NCBI RefSeq assembly: GCF_000337215.1
Contig: NZ_AOHZ01000040.1
Coordinates: 1 to 64,000, forward strand
From: Natronolimnohabitans innermongolicus JCM 12255
Lineage (GTDB): Archaea > Halobacteriota > Halobacteria > Halobacteriales > Natrialbaceae
DNA: 64,000 nt
Direction of reading: 5' to 3'
How positions within the stretch are numbered: the stretch's first letter is position 1; every line of letters begins with the position of its first letter. A program made the translations under genes and the position numbers. This document shows, piece after piece, positions 43,448 to 52,078 of this stretch. The notes beneath the pieces were generated by a model, which saw only the letters and a program-made list of their open reading frames with translations, was not told the origin of the DNA and ran no database searches.

Positions 43448-44368
43448 TTAGCTGCCGTGTTTCCACCCGCGGCGCTTCGCCGACGTCCAGAGGTCGCCGG
43501 TGGGTGCGATCCACGGGACGAGGACGACGGCCGCGACGAGGAACGCGGCGAGTGGCACCATCAGCGCGTAGGTTCCGAGTTCCATCTCGGCGACGTACCA
43601 CGTGACGAGAACGACCGCGAGCCCGGCGACTGGTGCGAGACGTTCCCAGACCGTTCCGCGCATCCGTCGGGCGATCGTCGGCGCGTAGTGCCAGGCGAAC
43701 AGACCGCCGATGGCCCCGCCGAGGACGATGTAGGAGTTGCGGCTCCCGACGTACGCGGCGGCGACCAGGCCGACGACGAGGCCGACGGCGAACGCGGCTC
43801 CCGCCGCGTCGAGCGACGTTCGACGTGTGAGGATGCGCCGCGCCAGGTAGTAGACGGCGAGGAACGCGAGCCCGTAGGCGATCCCGCCGGCGACGTCGCC
43901 GTGGTAGTGGACGCCGAGTCCGACTCGAGTGAACCCGACCCAGCCGACGGCGGCGAGTCCGGCGACGAACCGTTTCGGGAACGTGCTCACGGGGAGGTCG
44001 ACGACCAGCAGTCCGACGATGATCGTCGCCGCGAGCGCGTGGCCGCTCGGGAAACTCGCGGTGGAGATGTGCGCGGCGTGCTCGTAGAGCGGCACGAGCG
44101 CGGACGGGAAGTCCGCGCTGCTGACCGGCGGCTCGACGGTCGGTCGGGTGCCGGAGTGATACGACTTCGTGATGGACATCATGCCGTAACAGCCGACGAT
44201 GCCGCCGATCCACGGCGCGGCGAGGTCCCTGTTCGCCCAGTAGGCGGCGATGAGCCCGGGCGCGATCAGGTAGACGCTGCCGAGGTAGGAGAGCAAGACC
44301 AGGATCACGCCCAGCCAGGTGGGGACGGCATCGCGGACGGCTTCGACGATAGCGGGGTCAAACCACAT
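43448..44368 (-). CDS. PAP2-family membrane phosphatase
   Basis: 306 residues. The three phosphatase motifs are present: KSYHSGTRP near 68-76 (first motif, KxxxxxxRP), ASFPSGHA near 104-111 (PSGH), and GFTRVGLGVHYHGDVAGG near 142-160 (SRxxxxxHxxxD variant with FTRVGLGVHYHGD). Six or more helices carry these in the membrane, with further helices to the C-terminus. Such enzymes dephosphorylate lipid phosphates, including isoprenyl diphosphates. The gene is 107 bases upstream of htpX and on the same strand, so co-transcription is possible. The substrate is unknown. Confidence 0.9.
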   Translation of the reverse strand: MWFDPAIVEAVRDAVPTWLGVILVLLSYLGSVYLIAPGLIAAYWANRDLAAPWIGGIVGCYGMMSITKSYHSGTRPTVEPPVSSADFPSALVPLYEHAAHISTASFPSGHALAATIIVGLLVVDLPVSTFPKRFVAGLAAVGWVGFTRVGLGVHYHGDVAGGIAYGLAFLAVYYLARRILTRRTSLDAAGAAFAVGLVVGLVAAAYVGSRNSYIVLGGAIGGLFAWHYAPTIARRMRGTVWERLAPVAGLAVVLVTWYVAEMELGTYALMVPLAAFLVAAVVLVPWIAPTGDLWTSAKRRGWKHGS

Positions 44369-44458
44369 CGCCGATTAGTTCAGAACGCCAATCAGTATTT
44401 CTTTCGGTTGTGTACGCGACCGATCGATCGGCGTGTCCCACCAAAACAAAACCGGCGA

Positions 44459-45397
44459 CTATCCCGCCGTGAGCGCCTCCTCGAGGCGGTCCTCGATCGC
44501 TTCGAGCTCCTCGGCCAACGCCTCGCCGTCGGCGTCCTCGAGGGCGTCGAGACGGTCGGCCAGGCCACGCAATCGCTCGAACTTCTCGTCCTCGTCGACG
44601 TCGGTCTTCTGGACGTAGACGCTCTCGTCGACGTCGTAGACCGCGTCCTCCTCGAGGTCGGTCACGGAGCAGACGACGTCGAGTTTGTCCGTGTCGACGC
44701 CGAGCACCCACTCGCGGGGGATGCCGCGCTCGTCGAGGGCGGCGAGGATCGTCTCGTCGTCCTTGGGACGGCGGCGTTCGCGGACCGTTCGGCGGACGGT
44801 TCCGAAGCGGCCGTGGAGCTGCTGGTCCGGGCCGAGGCGCTCGAGGAGTTCGTCGCGGGCCGTCGAACGGAGCCCGTCGGCGCCGCGCTGAACGTCCGAC
44901 GCGAGGACGTAGTAGTCGGTCAGCGAACCGGTGTCGAGCGACTCGAGGTCGCGGTGGTCGTCGATCTCGAGGTGCTCGACGAGGTGGGCGAGCAACAGCG
45001 CGTCGTCGTGGACGCGCTCCGGCGGGGTTCGCGCGTCGGCCGCCGGGACGAGAAACGAACTCTCGCCGTCGCCGCCGGTCGCGTCGTCCGTCGCGACAAT
45101 CGCGTCGTCTTCGACGGCGTAGGCGTCGGTGAGCGTGAGCACCGTCGCGTACGGTTCGACGCCCGGCTGGAGGTCTCCGATCGCCATCGCCTGCCCCTCG
45201 AGCTGTTCGTCGAAGACGCCGAACTGCTCGCGCCAGAGGGGTCGTTCCTCGTCGCTGTCGGCGAAGCGGACGACGATCCGATCGGACGCGGTCGCGCCGA
45301 TTCGGAACGGACGGTCGGAAACCGGCGTCAGCAGCTGTGCACCCGGCTCGAGGGCTTCACACTGTTCTCGGAGGTCGGCCCAGTGTTCGTCGTTCAT
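44459..45397 (-). CDS. Conserved acidic haloarchaeal protein, unknown function
   Basis: 312 residues. No signal or membrane helix. A first domain (about 1-110) is suggested by strand-like LLTPVSDRPFRIGATASDRIVVRFADSDEERPLWREQF; a second (about 110-220) includes FLVPAADARTPPERVHDDALLLAHLVEHL; the last 45 residues are a charged coiled coil (KFERLRGLADRLDALEDADGEALAEELEAIEDRLEE). ALDERGIPREWVLGVDTDKLDVVCSVTDLEED near the end has a globular look. No known motif is recognised. It may act as an adaptor or DNA-associated protein because of the coil, but nothing proves this. Confidence 0.72.
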   Translation of the reverse strand: MNDEHWADLREQCEALEPGAQLLTPVSDRPFRIGATASDRIVVRFADSDEERPLWREQFGVFDEQLEGQAMAIGDLQPGVEPYATVLTLTDAYAVEDDAIVATDDATGGDGESSFLVPAADARTPPERVHDDALLLAHLVEHLEIDDHRDLESLDTGSLTDYYVLASDVQRGADGLRSTARDELLERLGPDQQLHGRFGTVRRTVRERRRPKDDETILAALDERGIPREWVLGVDTDKLDVVCSVTDLEEDAVYDVDESVYVQKTDVDEDEKFERLRGLADRLDALEDADGEALAEELEAIEDRLEEALTAG

Positions 45398-45543
45398 ATC
45401 GAGTACTCACACCCTCGAGCGCAAAAAGCGACGCCTGGATTCTGCTGCATCGCAAGCGCCCGCACGACCGAGGTCGCCTCGAGACCCGCGGAACATGCCA
45501 ATTCCTGCCACACAATTAGGGACCGGTTCGATGGACGATCCGT

Positions 45544-45858
45544 ATGGCCCGTACGGACTGCCTGTTCTGCGAGGACGTCGTCCCGTTCACGCAACACGAG
45601 ATGGCGTACTACGTGTTCGAACTGACGGACGTCGAGAACCGGTGGCGACTCTGTCGGAACTGCGCCGAGGTCCGAACCGAGGGCGAGATGTTCACCGGCT
45701 ACGGGCACGCCGGGGCGAGCAGCGACTGTATCGACTGCGACGAGACCGCCGCGTACGGGATCACGCTCCTGAAGGAGACTCCCGCCGGCGATATCGTCCC
45801 CGACGACGACGTCTACCACGTGTTCTGTGAGGAGCACCTCGAGGAGCGGCGGGCATAG
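45544..45858 (+). CDS. Cys-rich zinc-binding protein
   Basis: 104 residues. Three CxxC pairs are visible: CLFCEDVV near residue 6, CRNCAEV near 38 and CIDCDETA near 61, plus a last Cys in HVFCEEHLEER. Together these could bind one or two zinc ions in a treble-clef or ribbon fold. The pattern and the length match small uncharacterised haloarchaeal zinc proteins. The ATG at 45544 is well spaced from the divergent 45397 gene. It could be a regulator or chaperone; no other evidence exists. Confidence 0.82.
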   Translation: MARTDCLFCEDVVPFTQHEMAYYVFELTDVENRWRLCRNCAEVRTEGEMFTGYGHAGASSDCIDCDETAAYGITLLKETPAGDIVPDDDVYHVFCEEHLEERRA

Positions 45859-45894
45859 CGCAGTAACACCCGCGACGGGGGTCCCGGGCGCCGC

Positions 45895-46572
45895 TCACTC
45901 GAGCAGCGCCGGCACCTGCGTGAGCGAGGAGACGCGGTACGTTGGCGACGCCTCGAGGGCGGCGTCGGTGGTCGTCTGGGCGCCGGCCTCGGCTTCGCTC
46001 GAGCGCTCGAGCAGCATCGAGTCGATGCCGGCGTTGTCGGCCGCCTGCACGTCGATCGCTCGGTCGCCGACGTACAGCGCGGAGTCGGCCTCGAGTGAAT
46101 CCATCGCGCGCTCGATGTTGGTCGGGTCGGGCTTGCGGTTGGCGAGTCCCTCCGGCGTGAGCGGACAGCCAAGGACGGTCTCGAACAGCGAGCGCAGCCC
46201 GAACCGGTCGAGCAGTCGCGAGATGACGGTCGGATGGTTGTCGCTGACGATGCCGAGCGGCGCCGACAGCGAGCGGACGGCGCTGACGTCGTCGTACATC
46301 GAGCGCAGACCGCGCTCGACCTCGGCGAGTTGCGTCCGGATCATCTCGCGACCGGCCTGCGTACAGAACGTATCGGCGTCGATCTCGAGCCGCCGGCATC
46401 GATCGGCGATCGATTCGAAGTCGCCGTGCATCAGTTCCTGGAGCATCTCCGGCGACGGTCGGGAGCGACCGAGTTTCTCGTAGACTCGACCGAGCGCGTC
46501 GTACATCCGCTGTGACGAGGGCGTCTCGATCACGACCCCATCGAAGTCGAACAGGACCGCGTCGTACTGCAT
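45895..46572 (-). CDS. HAD-superfamily hydrolase
   Basis: 225 residues. Motif I is FDFDGVVIETP at residues 8-18 (nucleophile and acid-base Asp), motif II is IVSDNHP near 109, the Lys motif is KPDPTN near 146, and motif III/IV is YVGDRAIDVQAADNAG near 167. The alpha-helical cap after motif I places it in subfamily I like phosphoglycolate phosphatase, beta-phosphoglucomutase and related enzymes. No cap residue points to one substrate. It ends 36 bases from the zinc-protein gene (convergent). Confidence 0.89.
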   Translation of the reverse strand: MQYDAVLFDFDGVVIETPSSQRMYDALGRVYEKLGRSRPSPEMLQELMHGDFESIADRCRRLEIDADTFCTQAGREMIRTQLAEVERGLRSMYDDVSAVRSLSAPLGIVSDNHPTVISRLLDRFGLRSLFETVLGCPLTPEGLANRKPDPTNIERAMDSLEADSALYVGDRAIDVQAADNAGIDSMLLERSSEAEAGAQTTTDAALEASPTYRVSSLTQVPALLE

Positions 46573-46763
46573 TACTGGACCGATATATTTCGGACCGAGT
46601 AAAAAGATTCCCGGGAGACTGACTCACACGTAGCATGGGAGTAGGTGTCTATCCCATACAGCAGATTCCTCCCCGCGCAGTTCGCCGTGAGACGTCGCTC
46701 ACCGTCGTCGGTCCCGTCGAACCGGCACACAACGTTAAGACGGCTCCCGGAAACTATGTGAAC

Positions 46764-48440
46764 ATGCTGCACGCAACAGGACCGTTGCTCACCGTCGACG
46801 TCGGTGAGCGGACGGCGACCGAAACCGATATCGTCGACGTACTCGAGCGCACCGTCGGCGGCCGCGCGACGGCGACGGCGCTGGCCCACGACCGAATCCC
46901 GTTCGACGCGGACCCGTTCGGTCCGGAAAACCGCGCCTACCTCTCGACGGGCCCGCTCCAGCAGTCCCAGATGTCGTTTACCGGCCGGATGAACATGACG
47001 GGCCTCTCGCCGCTGACCGACGGTCTGGTCTCGAGTAACGCCGGCGGCTACCTCTCGCGAAACTTCGTCTCGACGGGTTACAGCGTCCTCGAGGTCGCGG
47101 GCGCGAGCGACGAGTTGCTCGCGGTCCACGTCACCGATTCCGGCGTCGAGTTCGAGGACGTACCCGAACTCGAGGGCGCGACGGTGCCGGAGACGTCCGC
47201 GTACCTCGAGCGCGAACGCGACCTCGGCGCCGAACACTGCATCGCCATCGGCCCCGCGGGGGAGAACCTGGTGCGGTTCGCGTCGGTGATGACCTTCGAC
47301 TCGCGGGCGTTCGGCCGCGGCGGCCTCGGGGCCGTGCTTGGCTCGAAGAACGTCAAGTGCGTCACGTTCGACGGCGACGTGGCGTCGCCGCTCGAGATTC
47401 CGAATCCGCCGGAGATGGATATCCACCGCGAGGCGGCCCAGTCGGACGACCTGATGCGACGGCAGGGGACGACGGGGAACACGGAGTTCATCAACGAGAA
47501 CTTCTCGCTGCCGACGCGGTACTTCCGGGAGTACGAGTTCGAAGGCGCGGCCGAAATTGGGGGCAACGCCGTCGAAGCAAAGAAGTACAAGAAGGGCGCC
47601 TGCTCCGCCTGCGCCTACGCCTGTAAGCTTCCGACGCGGGACGAGGAGACGGGCGTCGAGACGGAGGGGCCGGAGTTCGAGACCGTCTACGCCTTCGGCG
47701 CGATGCAGGGGGTCGACGAGATCGTCGACGTCATGCGGGCCAACGAACTCTGTGACACGCTCGGAATGGACACCATCTCGGCCGGCGTCACCGTCGCCGC
47801 CTACCTCGCGAGCGAGGACGCCTTCGGCGACGCGGAACTGGCCCAGGAGCTCACCGAGAAGATCGCGTACCGGGACGGAATCGGCGACACCCTCGCCGAG
47901 GGCGTCGCGCGCTGTCACGACGACCTCGACGTTCCGGATTACACCGTCAAGGGCCTCGAGTTCGCCGCCCACGACGGCCGAACGCTCCACGGGCAGGGGC
48001 TGTCCTACGCCGTCGCGAACCGCGGCGCCGATCACCTGTACGCGAGCATGCTGTCGCTCGAGTACGCCGGTGCACTCGACCCGCAGGGGACGCTCGACAA
48101 GGCCGACGCCCTCGTCGCCCGCGAGAACAACTCCGCGTTTCAGGACTCGGGGATCGTCTGCGTCTTCGGCAGCGACTACGTGACCGACGACCGACTCGAG
48201 GCCCTGTTCGACGCCGACCAGGAGGAGCTGATGGCCGTCGGCGCGCGAACGGTCGAGCGCGAGCGCCACTTCAACAACCGACGCGGCTTCGACCGCGACG
48301 ACGACGCGCTACCGTACGACCTGCCCGACCTCGAAGATGCGATCGGCGAGTACTACGAGACTCGAGGCTGGTCCGACGACGGCGTCGTCCCGTCGGATGC
48401 CGTCGAGTCCGTCTCGTCGGGTGCAAACGCCGACGACTGA
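46764..48440 (+). CDS. aor: Aldehyde ferredoxin oxidoreductase (tungsten-type)
   Basis: 558 residues from ATG 46764. Typical AOR segments are LSTGPLQQSQMSFTGRMNM, SSNAGGYLSRNFVSTGYS and RAFGRGGLGAVLGSKNVK (pterin-phosphate sites), the cluster motif CSACAYAC (C280, C283, C287) and, with the last ligand, Cys in GIVCVFGSD near residue 478. EGPEFETVYAFGAM and CDTLGMDTISAG match the bis-pterin binding DxxGxD region. The family holds W-bispyranopterin and one [4Fe-4S] and oxidises aldehydes to acids, reducing ferredoxin. The alternative start at 46635 adds residues with no family match. It ends 323 bases from a MoaD/SAMP-like gene on the other strand. Confidence 0.91.
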   Translation: MLHATGPLLTVDVGERTATETDIVDVLERTVGGRATATALAHDRIPFDADPFGPENRAYLSTGPLQQSQMSFTGRMNMTGLSPLTDGLVSSNAGGYLSRNFVSTGYSVLEVAGASDELLAVHVTDSGVEFEDVPELEGATVPETSAYLERERDLGAEHCIAIGPAGENLVRFASVMTFDSRAFGRGGLGAVLGSKNVKCVTFDGDVASPLEIPNPPEMDIHREAAQSDDLMRRQGTTGNTEFINENFSLPTRYFREYEFEGAAEIGGNAVEAKKYKKGACSACAYACKLPTRDEETGVETEGPEFETVYAFGAMQGVDEIVDVMRANELCDTLGMDTISAGVTVAAYLASEDAFGDAELAQELTEKIAYRDGIGDTLAEGVARCHDDLDVPDYTVKGLEFAAHDGRTLHGQGLSYAVANRGADHLYASMLSLEYAGALDPQGTLDKADALVARENNSAFQDSGIVCVFGSDYVTDDRLEALFDADQEELMAVGARTVERERHFNNRRGFDRDDDALPYDLPDLEDAIGEYYETRGWSDDGVVPSDAVESVSSGANADD

Positions 48441-48520
48441 TACGGATTCGTGTCATCAATTACCGCCGATCGGCCGGAACGGTTCGCCGATCCGCGGTAA
48501 CTACGGACACGAATCCGTAT
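48440..48520. repeat. 81-bp nested inverted repeat after aor
   Basis: ATACGGATTCGTGTC at 48440-48454 is repeated perfectly inverted at 48506-48520. A second perfect pair, TTACCGC at 48460-48466 and GCGGTAA at 48494-48500, lies inside. The whole can form a long cruciform. It begins at the aor stop codon and its first 14 bases resemble the dispersed stop-associated repeat (GACTGATACGGATT). Confidence 0.75.
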
Positions 48521-48762
48521 GGCGCGGCGGTGGTATCGTCCCGGAAAACAGTAAAACGGCAAAACGGGGCCGCGCGAAAAACCCGACTCGGTGCGCGGCC
48601 CGATATCGTGTTCGCACACGATTCGCCCAGCCGACCGCCGGACTTGCTATCGTCCGACTGTACCCGTAGGTCGAGCGGCCAGGATAATAAATCCCGTGGT
48701 AGACATACTCATGCACGATTCTGGTCGGTCGTGAGACGACACTCTGGCACCCGCTTCGGCCA

Positions 48763-49050
48763 CTACCCGCCGTACACCGACGGAACCAGCCTGATGACGT
48801 CGTCGGCCTCGAGTTCGGTCTCGAGTCCGTCGTCGTGGACGACGTTGCGCTTGTTTTTCGTCACGACGGTGTCGCCCGCGAGCCCGTTCGATTCGTCCTC
48901 GTCGGCCAGGAGTTTTCCCCCGAGGGAAGGGTAGCTCGCCTCGAGGTCGACGAGTAGGTCGCCGATCGTTTCGGCGTCGGTCTCGTGGCGGACGGTCTTC
49001 TCGCCGACGGCGTCTCGAAACGGGCCGAAAAAGACGCACTCGAGTTCCAT
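48763..49050 (-). CDS. MoaD/SAMP-like ubiquitin-fold protein with C-terminal GG
   Basis: 95 residues from ATG 49050 (MELECVFFGPFRDAVGEKTVRHE...). A beta-grasp fold with the DDVIRLVPSVYGG end: the C-terminal Gly-Gly is the site adenylated in MoaD (sulfur carrier for the metal cofactor) and in archaeal small modifier proteins (SAMPs, ubiquitin-like tags). The single-protein sequence cannot choose between the roles. It faces the AOR gene, an enzyme needing a pterin cofactor, which supports a MoaD-type role, but haloarchaeal SAMPs can do both. Codons upstream of 49050 are not family-like. Confidence 0.87.
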   Translation of the reverse strand: MELECVFFGPFRDAVGEKTVRHETDAETIGDLLVDLEASYPSLGGKLLADEDESNGLAGDTVVTKNKRNVVHDDGLETELEADDVIRLVPSVYGG

Positions 49051-49218
49051 ACCTCCGTCTTCGACGGACGGTCTCTTGTAGGCGACGGTCGGGCGTACGG
49101 ACGCGAGCGGTGGCGATCCCGTTAGCGCGGTTCGAAATCGATCCGTCGGTACGGGCGGCCGAACGTGCAGGGCCACCCCTGATAGCCGTCCGCCCTGTAC
49201 GACCGGCCACGTTCGCCT

Positions 49219-50394
49219 ATGGACCCGTGTGAGTTCTACCGGCAGGCGATCGACCGGGCCGCCAGAACGCCGGCGAAACTCGGTCAGGCGCCGCTTCGGA
49301 TGGCCCAGCTCGCGACCGCCGAGCCCGGCGCAACGCCGTACGAGATCGTCTACGAAGAGGGGCCGGTCTCGCTCCGGCGGTACGAGCCTCGCGTCCCCGA
49401 GTCCGAGCGTCGGTCCGTCCCGCTGGTGATCGCCTACCCGTTCATCAACGATCCGTCGATCCTCGACTTCGCGGCAGATCGGAGCGTCGTTCGAGCGTTC
49501 GCGGATCGCGGGTTTCCCGTCTACGTCGTCGAGTGGGGCGATCCGACGCCGCTGGATCGCTCGCTCGGACTCGGCGACTACGTCTGTCGATTCCTGCGCA
49601 ATTGCGTCGACTACGTCCGCGAGGAGACAGGCGCGGACGCGGTCCACCTGCACGGCTACTCGACGAGCGCGCCGCTTTCCGTCGGCTACGCCGGCTGCTT
49701 TCCGGAAGACGTCCGGACGCTGGTGCTCCAGGGACCGCCGCTAGCGTTCGACGCCGAATCGACGCCGCGGGCCGTCGACGGCGACAGGACCCGTAAAGAC
49801 GCCGCGTCACCCGCCGGCCCATCGCTCGAGTCCGGAGCCGCCAACCAGGCCGACGGGATCGATCTCTTCCGGCGACTCGCCGCGGAGCACGACCCAGAAC
49901 AGGTTGCCGACGCGTTCGACGTCGTCCCGACGCCGCTGCTCGAGGTCGCACTCGCGCTTCGCAAACCCGTCGAGTACACCGTGACGAACCCGTTGCGGCT
50001 CTGGGATCAGTTCGACGACGCCGCCGCCGTCGAAGAGTACGGCCGCAAGCTCTCCTGGGCCAGCGGCGGACCGAACCTCCCGGGAACCGCCTACGAAGCG
50101 TTCGTCCGAGAGCTGCTCGTCGAGAACCGCCTGCTGGAGGGAACGTGGGAGCTGTGCGGTCGCCCGGTCGACCTCGACCGAATCGGTATGCCGGTCCTCC
50201 TGATTCTCGGCGCGGAGGACCGATTCGTCCCGCCGCGCGCTGCACTCCCGTTCCTCGAGGAGATTTCGAGCGAGGATACCACCGTCCTCGAGTTTCCGAC
50301 CGGCCACGTTGGCACGTCGGTCGCCGCCGCGGCACACGAAGACGAAGAGTGGTGGCCGCGCGCACTCGAGTGGGTCGCGAAGCGAAGCGACTGA
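49219..50394 (+). CDS. PhaC-like alpha/beta hydrolase with Ser nucleophile
   Basis: 391 residues. Aligned in style with class III PHA synthases: the N-terminal LVIAYPFINDPSILDFAADRSVVRAF and FPVYVVEWGDP, the central YAGCFPEDVRTLVLQGPP, and the C-terminal LILGAEDRFVPP (Asp) and FPTGHVG (His). The nucleophile elbow, which is GxCxG in synthases, reads GYSTS (S148), so the polymerising Cys is missing. An insert with low-complexity residues covers about 170-205. It may be a depolymerase, esterase or inactive accessory of polyhydroxyalkanoate granules rather than a synthase. No phaE-like gene adjoins it. Confidence 0.82.
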   Translation: MDPCEFYRQAIDRAARTPAKLGQAPLRMAQLATAEPGATPYEIVYEEGPVSLRRYEPRVPESERRSVPLVIAYPFINDPSILDFAADRSVVRAFADRGFPVYVVEWGDPTPLDRSLGLGDYVCRFLRNCVDYVREETGADAVHLHGYSTSAPLSVGYAGCFPEDVRTLVLQGPPLAFDAESTPRAVDGDRTRKDAASPAGPSLESGAANQADGIDLFRRLAAEHDPEQVADAFDVVPTPLLEVALALRKPVEYTVTNPLRLWDQFDDAAAVEEYGRKLSWASGGPNLPGTAYEAFVRELLVENRLLEGTWELCGRPVDLDRIGMPVLLILGAEDRFVPPRAALPFLEEISSEDTTVLEFPTGHVGTSVAAAAHEDEEWWPRALEWVAKRSD

Positions 50395-50485
50395 TCGATC
50401 GCGAAGCGGTCGTCCCGTGGCGATGCCCGGTCGGGTCTGCAAAGAGAATAGCGGCTCGAAATCGCTCTCGTGTGCTGGTCGCGAG

Positions 50486-50662
50486 TCAGCCGTCGGTATC
50501 GTCGCGGCCTTCGGTATCGTCGCGGTCTTCGGCTTCCTCGTGGTCGGTCTCTCCGTCTTCGGCTCCCGGTCCGAGACCGCCATCCGGTTCCGATTCGATC
50601 TCCTCTTTTGCCGCCTCGAGTCCGTCCGCGTCGGAACGATCGGCGTTTGATTGGTCGCTCAT
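50486..50662 (-). CDS. Small highly acidic protein
   Basis: 58 residues from ATG 50662: MSDQSNADRSDADGLEAAKE, then EIESEPDGGLGPGAEDGETDHE and a tail with EDRDDTEG followed by RDDTDG. Nearly half the residues are Asp or Glu, with no hydrophobic core, so it is probably disordered. The frame has strong GC3 bias and ends on a proper stop. A direct repeat of TGCCTACAAACG/TGCCTACAGACG lies at 50682-50710 before it. Function unknown. Confidence 0.6.
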   Translation of the reverse strand: MSDQSNADRSDADGLEAAKEEIESEPDGGLGPGAEDGETDHEEAEDRDDTEGRDDTDG

Positions 50663-50969
50663 CGAGCCAAATAGGGACAGGTGCCTACAAACGCTCGATG
50701 CCTACAGACGTTGTGGGAAAACGGTCCGAGCAACAGTGTCGCCGACGAGCGGCCACGAGAGCACTCGTGTGGTTCGTTCCGTCCCGTTTTCGTCCCGTCT
50801 CCGTTCCGTCTCTGTCCCGTCAGACTGCGTTTTGCGCCTCGAGGGAGCGCTTCCACGCTCGCTTGGGGCCGTCCGCACTCGCGAGTCGACCGTCAGCGTT
50901 CGCTCGTGGAAGGCGCCGCGTTTCGTACCCGGGACGAGCGAGGGCCGCCAACAGCGCCGTCAGGGGAGT
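50663..50969. other. Intergenic stretch with short direct repeats
   Basis: About 307 bases without a credible gene. TGCCTACA(A/G)ACG occurs twice at 50682 and 50699. From about 50775 to 50820 CGTCCCGT-like units recur every 11-12 bases in a pyrimidine-rich run on the plus strand. No CRISPR-like spacing or coding bias is present. Confidence 0.5.
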
Positions 50970-51499
50970 CTACGACGGCGTGAGCCGATCCCACAGCGAC
51001 TTCATGTCCGCCGCCGACTCCATCGCCGACAGTTCGCGGTAGGCGGATTGCTCCTCGTCGTAGTTCGACTCGAGCGGTTTGCGAATTTCGTCCGAGTACT
51101 CGAGTTGATTCGCCATCGACGTCAGCCCCTCGTAGGCCGTCATCTCGACGCGCTCGGTCATCATCCCGGCGGTCAGGTACGCCATGTTCAGCATGTCGTC
51201 GTCCTCGATGGCGTCCTTTAGCGTCGCCCGCTCGGCCTCGAGCGCGTCGATGACGGGATCCTCCCGTCGTTCCGCCGGTCGGTCGAGCGCGGCGAAGACC
51301 TCCTCGAGCCGCTGGACCTGCGTGCGGGTTTCGTCGCGGTGGTCGGCGAACCCCTCGCTCATCCGATCGTTGGTCGCGTTGATCGCCATCTCGTCTAGGG
51401 CCTCGACGAGCTCCTGTTCGTATAATACAGCTGGGCGAGCTTGTGGTGGAACAGTTCCTCGAGGTCGTCGATCTGATCGACGCTGGTGGTTGGACTCAT
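50970..51499 (-). pseudogene. Frameshifted DUF892/YciF-type ferritin-like protein gene
   Basis: The minus strand from ATG 51499 reads MSPTTSVDQIDDLEELFHHK then LAQLYYT and runs into a stop within eight codons. The next frame takes over at once as EQELVEALDEMAINATNDR through GFADHRDETRTQ...SLWDRLTPS to the stop at 50970. The two halves join perfectly if one base is added in the TATTATACGAACAG region near 51418. DUF892/YciF members are four-helix proteins of the ferritin-like fold linked to stress response. The E/H metal residues in the second half remain. Real mutation and sequencing error cannot be told apart here. Confidence 0.8.
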
Positions 51500-51728
51500 G
51501 GGTACGCCTCGAACGAGGAGCGAGAAAGTCGTAGCTCCCGAACACGCAGGCGCCTCGGTTCGAACGGTCGCGGCCGCCGTTCGCGCTCTCGAGACGGTCG
51601 CCGACTCGATGGGCAGTGCGCGACGCTATCGGAGAGACACGCAACTGCGGGGCGTGTCGTTTTCCCCCTCGTTCGCGTACGCTCCCACGATCGGGGAAAC
51701 GGCCGCACGATACTTCTCTCGTCCAGTA

Positions 51729-52048
51729 ATGACTCAGCACACACTGCTGCAACGCGGCGGAATCGATTCCACAGCGTTCGTCGCGCCGAGCGGCTGTACC
51801 TGGGAGACCCTCGAGGAAGCCGAAACGAAACCGACGGTCGTGGAGACCGACCCCCTGGTCGACCAGCGCGGACCGTCGAGGAACGGCGGCACGGTCGGGG
51901 ACCGATCCGCGAACTCGAGTTCGTCAGGCTCGGTCGGATCGACACTGCCAGCCCGTCCGGCGTCGGTTTCGTCGCCGGCGGCCTCGCGGCGCTGGTCGAG
52001 GCCGGCTTCGAGGGTGAGAAGGTCGAAGCGTACGGACGCAACGCCTGA
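51729..52048 (+). pseudogene. Frameshifted gene of an unknown conserved protein
   Basis: From ATG 51729 the frame reads MTQHTLLQRGGIDSTAFVAP, SGCTWETLEEAETKPTVVE and TDPLVDQRG with good GC3 bias, then turns to Ser/Arg-rich noise. Another frame carries RTVEERRHGRGPIRELEF, VRLGRIDTASPSGVGFVAGG and LAALVEAGFEGEKVEAYG to a stop at 52048, again with strong coding bias. The switch is near 51873. Neither half is a known domain. Its stop is 30 bases before the Bat-like gene, so the two may have formed one transcript. Confidence 0.5.
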
Positions 52049-52078
52049 ATCGCGTCGGCGTTCAGGTGAGAGCCATCC

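Noticed and set aside
43341-44213. N-terminal extension of htpX giving a 610-residue protein
   Set aside because: The extension overlaps the PAP2 gene on the same strand in another frame and is Arg-rich without structure; the HtpX membrane start at 43340 is the right one.
46572-48269. 565-residue open frame on the minus strand
   Set aside because: Antisense to the aldehyde ferredoxin oxidoreductase gene.
50775-50820. Possible CRISPR-like tandem repeat
   Set aside because: The units are only 8-12 bases, contiguous and inexact, with no spacers.
51443-52048. Single intact gene of 201 residues
   Set aside because: Only its last 50 or so residues look coding; the earlier part is noise, and the good coding signal there is in another frame, so a frameshifted gene starting at 51729 is the better reading.
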